DNA of 50,789 nt from Puniceicoccaceae bacterium (lineage in GTDB: Bacteria; Verrucomicrobiota; Verrucomicrobiia; Opitutales; Coraliomargaritaceae), in the NCBI GenBank assembly GCA_018402305.1, contig JAGYJE010000013.1, forward strand, positions 1 to 50,789, in the 5' to 3' direction. A model generated the notes under the pieces. The model made no database searches. It was not told the DNA's origin and worked only from the letters and a program-made list of their open reading frames with translations. This document shows positions 48,984 to 50,789 of the stretch, piece by piece. Position 1 is the first letter of the stretch. Each line of letters starts with the position of its first letter. The position numbers and the translations under genes are program-made.

Positions 48984-49988
48984 ATGGAAAACAAACATCT
49001 ACCCTATGATGTATTTATCAGCCACTCCTCGATGGATTCACTAACAGCGAGCGGGATGAAGCAAGCGCTTCAAAATAAAGGGATTCGCTGTTGGAAAGCG
49101 CCCGACGACATTCTTCCCGGCGAAAGTTGGCCTTCAGCAATCATGCGTGCGATTTCTAGCTGTCGTGTGATGATCCTCGTCTGGACAGAGAACGCTATGT
49201 CTTCAAGTGAGGTCTCCAAGGAGTTAACTCTCGCCATGCGATATAAATTGGTCTTAGTTCCCTACAGAATCGATAATGTTCAACCTATTGGTGACTGGGA
49301 GTATCATCTGGCGAACACACACTGGATGGATGCAACAAGCGATATCATCGATAAAGATTATCATGCACTGGGAGATTTCCTATTAAAACTTCTGCCTGAA
49401 AGAGAAAATTCTATAGATCCTCCTATACGCAAATTGACGCCAGAAGATCTAGAGCAATTTATTGAACAAGCACTCTCAGATGGTGTTCTTACTGAATATG
49501 AGCGTTCGCAGTTAATGAATGACGCTATAACGATGGGCTGGAAAAGAGATGATTTCAGTTCAGAACTTGATTCGCGCTTGGCAAGAAAGCTACAAGAGAT
49601 GGGCATACAAACTCCCACACCTACGCCCCCAAAATCCTCTCCTCCTCAATCAACGCCACCACCACCACCTATTCCTGAAAATGCCATCTCAGATCATGCA
49701 TCTGAAATTCATCATCGTTCAACTCGATTGCCTACAAACCAGCCATTCATGCCGGCATCGGTTCGTAATAAAGCAAATTTAGTTTTGATGGCATTTTTAT
49801 GGACTGGAGCTTTCTATTTGGGAGGATCTTTTCTGTTGGTTATAATTGCTTTATTTATCGGAGATTCTAACTCTATGGGAGATAGTGAATCTTTGATTTT
49901 TATCTTGCTATGTTTGGTTGTAATTTTCTTGGTGCCCATAGCTGCCATAAGACTAACCATCAAAGGAAAATTGCCCGGCACCAAATAA
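48984..49988 (+). CDS. TIR-domain protein with C-terminal membrane helices
   Basis: A 334-aa protein. The TIR domain (about 1-135) reads YDVFISHSSMD, GIRCWKAPDDILPGESW, CRVMILVWTENA, and SSSEVSKELTLAM; E80 in the last segment is the candidate NADase glutamate of bacterial TIR proteins of this type. A helical domain (145-205, LTPEDLEQFIEQALSDGVLTEYERSQL) resembles the small EF-hand/TerB-like modules found after such TIRs. A Pro-rich linker (TPTPPKSSPPQSTPPPPPIP) leads to two membrane helices (about 262-288 and 299-320). NAD cleavage at the membrane upon activation is the family-based prediction. It follows the NDT-like gene B closely and is last in the block. Confidence 0.88.
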   Translation: MENKHLPYDVFISHSSMDSLTASGMKQALQNKGIRCWKAPDDILPGESWPSAIMRAISSCRVMILVWTENAMSSSEVSKELTLAMRYKLVLVPYRIDNVQPIGDWEYHLANTHWMDATSDIIDKDYHALGDFLLKLLPERENSIDPPIRKLTPEDLEQFIEQALSDGVLTEYERSQLMNDAITMGWKRDDFSSELDSRLARKLQEMGIQTPTPTPPKSSPPQSTPPPPPIPENAISDHASEIHHRSTRLPTNQPFMPASVRNKANLVLMAFLWTGAFYLGGSFLLVIIALFIGDSNSMGDSESLIFILLCLVVIFLVPIAAIRLTIKGKLPGTK

Positions 49989-50043
49989 GATTCAATTTTC
50001 TTTCGTGAATCAGTCATTTTCCAATAGTTTCAGTGTGTTTTTC

Positions 50044-50201
50044 GGCTCTTCAGCAAAATCTGTGGGTGAATTTCGGCTCGGGTAGTTTTCCAAGCGTATG
50101 AAATAGAGTGATTTGCAGCAGTTCGAAGCTGCGGTAGCCGTAGGCTTTTCTCATGCACAGATTGATCCGCAGGTTGAGACCCTCGACGATGCCGCTGTTG
50201 T
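50044..50201 (-). mobile_element. ISL3 element, 158-bp right-end remnant (second copy)
   Basis: Begins GGCTCTTCAGCAAAATCTG and reads as the reverse complement of 5667-5824, apparently without a difference, including the end of the transposase gene. It is cut at 50201 by the second IS66 element. The copy is oriented opposite to the first. Confidence 0.92.
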
Positions 50202-50273
50202 GTAAGCGGGGCCCCAAGCACCGTCTGAAGATTCTGGCAGGTGTATTTCATAGGCGTCATAGTTCACCAACCT

Positions 50274-50663
50274 ATGACACCTGTGAACGAATCCATTTTG
50301 AAGACCGACCGACAGGGTCGCCTGCGCTACACGCCGGAACAGAAGAAAATCATGGTGGATGCCTACCGAGCCAGCGGTTTGAGCGCCCCGCGCTTCGCGG
50401 CTCATCACGGCGTCAACTACCAGACATTGGTTACCTGGATCAGGAAGGACAAGCAATCCTCCACATCCACAACTCCAAATTCCTCGCCTTCCGGATTTCT
50501 TTCCCTGGTTCCGGCCCTCATTGAGGTGAGCGGGAATGCGCCCGCAGACGCGGCCATGGAAATATCACTTCCGGGTGGAGCGAGGCTTTCACTCACCTCC
50601 GCCAACCAGGTCGCGCTTGCCGTTGCGTTGATTCGCCAACTCGAACAAGCCAGGCCATGTTGA
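50274..50663 (+). CDS. tnpA: IS66 accessory protein TnpA (second copy)
   Basis: Near-identical to the 28274-28663 gene: same helix-turn-helix region and length; one visible residue change near the end (ALAVALIRQLEQ in place of ALAVVLIRQLEQ). Intact and overlapping the following tnpB as in the first copy. Confidence 0.92.
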   Translation: MTPVNESILKTDRQGRLRYTPEQKKIMVDAYRASGLSAPRFAAHHGVNYQTLVTWIRKDKQSSTSTTPNSSPSGFLSLVPALIEVSGNAPADAAMEISLPGGARLSLTSANQVALAVALIRQLEQARPC

Positions 50664-50789
50664 GCTTTTCGGGCAGCCTCAAAGTATTCGTGGCGGTGGA
50701 GCCCTGCGACATGCGCCGCAGCTTCAACGGCCTGCATGACGCGGTGACTACCCGGTTGATGGAAAATCCCAAAAGCGGCTCCATCTATG
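50657..50789 (+). CDS. tnpB: IS66 TnpB, partial (second copy)
   Basis: The first 44 codons of tnpB, ending at the window edge. Residues 9-12 differ from the first copy (LKVFVAVEPCDMRRSF against LNVSVAVEPCDMRRSF), confirming two distinct copies of the element. Confidence 0.9.
   Translation, partial: MLSFSGSLKVFVAVEPCDMRRSFNGLHDAVTTRLMENPKSGSIY

Larger units (their letters stand above)
50202..50789 (+). mobile_element. IS66 element, second copy (runs off the window)
   Basis: Starts GTAAGCGGGGCC like 28202 and matches that element closely for 588 bases, with a handful of substitutions (for example at 50566, 50625 and 50683-50702). It has inserted into an ISL3 copy. The rest lies outside the window. 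Confidence 0.93.

Noticed and set aside
28202..50789. The exact 22,000-base offset between the two IS66 copies as a sign of large tandem duplication
   Set aside because: Flanking DNA is entirely different and the copies differ at several bases, so the round number is coincidence.

Overview
This is a bacterial accessory region, most likely from the Verrucomicrobiota or a relative. That placement is an inference from moderately high GC, few clear Shine-Dalgarno sites, and the mix of sulfatase-modifying-factor-like proteins, ISL3/IS66/IS256 elements and large membrane-linked operons; no rRNA, tRNA or marker gene fixes it. No CRISPR array or RNA gene was recognised. Most of the window reads as a defence or conflict island cut up by insertion sequences.

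Left part (1-6022): a metallophosphoesterase, two poorly known genes (one a fragment), a DUF3883 (NO VEIN C-terminal-type) putative nuclease, a radical-SAM/NrdG-like protein, a small hypothetical protein, and a SieB-like superinfection-exclusion gene. An ISL3-family element (4340-5824) splits that gene, with an intact 8-bp target duplication.

Chaperone/AAA module (6050-22267, almost all minus strand, transcribed right to left): J-domain protein, HIRAN protein, a frameshifted PD-(D/E)XK-like nuclease, Ycf46-like AAA+ ATPase, DUF1257, DUF2997, Hsp70-family ATPase, formylglycine-generating-enzyme (FGE)-like protein and a 1160-aa protein made of 93-aa helical repeats. The segment repeat protein-FGE-Hsp70 has been duplicated in tandem; in the distal copy Hsp70 is only a C-terminal relic. 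The two repeat proteins share a perfectly identical 347-bp tract inside otherwise diverged genes, a sign of recent recombination between them.

Middle part (22607-31680): an AbiEi/AbiEii type IV toxin-antitoxin pair, GIY-YIG, DUF2809 and DUF3024 genes, a relic FGE tail, a secreted five-repeat protein, and a voltage-gated-channel-like protein with an altered selectivity filter and an extracytoplasmic repeat insert. Then come a complete IS66 element and gene relics.

Right part (31710-50043): an IS256 element, then a co-oriented eight-gene block: a nucleoside-deoxyribosyltransferase-like/TIR-like protein (copy A), a small membrane protein, a 978-aa exported vWA/PKD membrane protein, a 1230-aa tubulin/FtsZ-like GTPase, a 716-aa membrane protein, a 1352-aa multi-membrane-span protein with a degenerate helicase-like P-loop region and a C-terminal transglutaminase, copy B of the first gene, and a TIR-domain membrane protein. 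I consider this block the best candidate for a poorly described multi-component system: a membrane-associated tubulin/vWA machine bracketed by predicted nucleotide-cleaving effectors. The window ends in a second ISL3 copy interrupted by a second IS66 copy in the same orientation as the first, so the block lies between directly repeated IS66 elements.
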